Made by a program: the position numbers and the translations under genes. From the NCBI GenBank assembly GCA_030067055.1, contig JASJAL010000417.1, positions 1 through 7,331 on the forward strand: DNA of 7,331 nucleotides, read 5' to 3'. Below, in pieces: positions 6,000 through 7,331 of the stretch. The stretch is from Kiloniellales bacterium. Lineage in GTDB: Bacteria; Pseudomonadota; Alphaproteobacteria; Kiloniellales; JAKSBE01. The notes under the pieces are model-generated. The model saw only the letters and a program-made list of their open reading frames with translations. It was not told the DNA's origin and searched no databases. Within the stretch, counting starts at the first letter, position 1, and each line of letters starts with the position of its first letter.

Positions 6000-7268
6000 T
6001 TATCCCAGCTTGAGCCGTTCGACGCCGACCAGCCGATTGTAGAGCCAGTAGAGGACGATTACGCCAGCCAGCAGGATCCCGCCGAGGGCGGCCGCCAGGC
6101 TCCAGTTCAGGCTCTTTTGCATGTGGAAGGCGATGAGATTGGAGATCATCTGCCCGTCCTCGCCACCGACCAGGGCGGGGGTGATGTAGTAGCCGATGGC
6201 CAGGATGAAGACGAGCAGGCAGCCGGCACCGATGCCGGGCAAGGTGTTCGGCACGTAGACCCGCCAGTAGGCGTAGAAGCGTTGGGCGCCGAGCGATTGC
6301 GCAGCTCGCATGTAGCTCTCGGGAATGGTCTTCATCACGCTATAGAGCGGTAGGATCATGAAGGGCAGCAGGATCTGGGTCATGGCGACCACGGTGCCCT
6401 GGGCGTTGAAAATCATCTGAAAGCGCTGATCGTCGCCGATGATCCCCACCCAGACCAGCAGGTCATTGAGGACGCCCTGGGTTTGCAGCAACACGATCCA
6501 GGAGGTCGTGCGGACCAATAGAGAGGTCCAAAACGGTAGCAGGACCAAGATCATCAGCAGATTTGCGTAACGGGCGGGTAAGGAGGCCAGCAGGTAGGCG
6601 ATCGGATAGCCGAGCGCCAGGCAGGCCAGCGTTACCACCAAGCTCATCCAGAATGTACGCAGGAAGAGATTGCGGTAAATCTGTCGGTTCTCGGGCTGGG
6701 CGACGATGTCGCCCTGCGTATCGTACCCCAGGTCCACCGCCGCAAGGTATTGGACCGCTGTATAGCGGTTCCCCAGGCGGGCAATCGCGGCCCAGGTCTC
6801 CAGCCGAGACCAGCCCGGATGAGTGGCGGCCACCGCGTCCTTGAAGGGGGCCTCGAAGCGCGCGACTCGCCGGGCCGTGCGCATGATCATGGTGCGGGTG
6901 CCGCTCAGTTCCTGGTTGATCCGAGTTGCCAAGCGGCCGAAAGTCTTGTTCTCCCGCGCCTCGGCGAGATCTGCAGCCAAGGCCGCGAAGACGGCCTCCT
7001 CCGGCAGATCCTTGCCGTCCCAAGTCTCGAGCGCCGCCAGAGTCCGCGGCAGGTTGTCCGCGACCACCGGGTTCTCGACCGAGCGGAACAGCATCAGGGC
7101 GATGGGATAGAGGAAGGTCGCGCCCAGGAACAGCAGCAGCGGCAAGACCAGGAAGAAGGCCTTCCAGCGTTTGACGCGCTCGGCATGGCGCAGGGCGATC
7201 GCCAGCGGCCGCCCGTCCGCGGTCGTGATGGCGGCCGTGCCCTGAATGCTACCCGCGATCTCCGCCAT
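6000..7268 (-). CDS. ABC transporter permease, PotB-like, with long extracytoplasmic insert
   Basis: This is the partner permease of the PotC-like protein, with 422 residues against about 275-300 for classic PotB. A cytoplasmic N-terminus of about 35 residues precedes the first membrane helix (36-62). Residues 64-200 form a large, mostly polar, charged segment that should face the periplasm. The remaining hydrophobic segments lie near 204-230, 235-262, 292-312, 346-368 and 388-410. The EAA loop is RAAQSLGAQRFYAYWRVYVP (321-340), followed by NTLPG. This enlarged loop occurs in a subset of PotB-like permeases from alphaproteobacteria and is probably not a gene fusion. The ATG at 7268 has GGAG 5 nt upstream (plus-strand 7274-7277), which supports it. 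The reading frame is intact. It is the first permease of the pair on this strand; the ATPase and solute-binding genes would be expected upstream, beyond the right edge, or elsewhere. Confidence 0.92.
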   Translation of the reverse strand: MAEIAGSIQGTAAITTADGRPLAIALRHAERVKRWKAFFLVLPLLLFLGATFLYPIALMLFRSVENPVVADNLPRTLAALETWDGKDLPEEAVFAALAADLAEARENKTFGRLATRINQELSGTRTMIMRTARRVARFEAPFKDAVAATHPGWSRLETWAAIARLGNRYTAVQYLAAVDLGYDTQGDIVAQPENRQIYRNLFLRTFWMSLVVTLACLALGYPIAYLLASLPARYANLLMILVLLPFWTSLLVRTTSWIVLLQTQGVLNDLLVWVGIIGDDQRFQMIFNAQGTVVAMTQILLPFMILPLYSVMKTIPESYMRAAQSLGAQRFYAYWRVYVPNTLPGIGAGCLLVFILAIGYYITPALVGGEDGQMISNLIAFHMQKSLNWSLAAALGGILLAGVIVLYWLYNRLVGVERLKLG

Positions 7269-7284
7269 TGCCGCTCCGCTCTCG

Positions 7285-7304
7285 TCCTTCGGCGCGCCGA
7301 AGGA
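7285..7304. promoter_or_regulatory. 20-bp perfect palindrome upstream of the PotB-like gene
   Basis: The bases at 7285-7304 are a perfect palindrome centred on GGCGCGCC, beginning TCCTTC and ending GAAGGA. It starts 16 nt upstream of the PotB-like ATG. As RNA it could form a hairpin that buries an AAGGA element upstream of the GGAG ribosome site. It may be an intergenic stem within the transporter operon, an operator, or the end of a terminator for an unseen upstream gene. No T-run follows on the minus strand before the ATG. Confidence 0.4.
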
Positions 7305-7310
7305 GGTCGC

Positions 7311-7331
7311 GGGGGGGGGGGGGGGGGGGGG
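7311..7331. other. terminal poly-G run, probable sequencing artefact
   Basis: The window ends in 21 consecutive G's, directly after ordinary mixed sequence. Such runs are typical of no-signal cycles called as G in two-colour Illumina chemistry and retained at a contig end. It should not be read as biology, and bases immediately before it (7305-7310) deserve caution. Confidence 0.85.

Overview
This is a gene-dense, visibly GC-rich stretch of bacterial chromosome. It ends in a run of 21 G's (7311-7331) that looks like a sequencing or assembly artefact at a contig edge. The style suggests a free-living alphaproteobacterium, perhaps of the Rhodospirillales/Kiloniellales type. The grounds are a cytosolic histidine kinase with alphaproteobacterial HisKA/HATPase motifs, a PotB-type permease with a long insert after its first membrane helix, a large HAS-barrel/DUF87 ATPase, and the high GC. 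This placement is inferred from protein style only, because no rRNA or other phylogenetic marker is present.

Layout, left to right. (1) 64-918 (+) encodes a phytanoyl-CoA dioxygenase (PhyH)-family Fe(II)/2-oxoglutarate oxygenase. It overlaps by an ATGA junction with (2) 915-1682 (+), an RsmI-type 16S rRNA C1402 2'-O-methyltransferase that lacks the usual C-terminal helical domain and ends in a basic tail. (3) 1683-1991 is the only sizeable gap. It holds a weak hairpin plus T-run just after rsmI, a very strong Rho-independent terminator at 1806-1844, and an AT-rich leader with a short direct repeat and a dyad. (4) 1992-2876 (+) is a compact soluble histidine kinase with no recognisable sensor domain. 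It is followed after 52 nt by (5) 2929-5088 (+), a HerA/DUF87-type hexameric ATPase with an unusual Pro/Ala-rich N-terminal extension of about 190 residues. (6) On the minus strand, converging on the ATPase gene, are two ABC permease genes of the spermidine/putrescine (PotB/PotC) class: 7268-6000, then 5993-5112. They are 6 nt apart and are the distal part of a polyamine-type import operon. The ATPase and binding-protein genes are not in view and may lie beyond the right edge.

The genes fall into three units: dioxygenase-methyltransferase; histidine kinase-HerA-like ATPase; and the transporter on the opposite strand. I see no mobile element, CRISPR array, tRNA or rRNA. Nothing here proves a new system. 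The points most worth following are the PhyH-RsmI coupling with a shortened RsmI, the orphan kinase beside a stand-alone HerA-like ATPase, and the possible small transcript ahead of the strong terminator.
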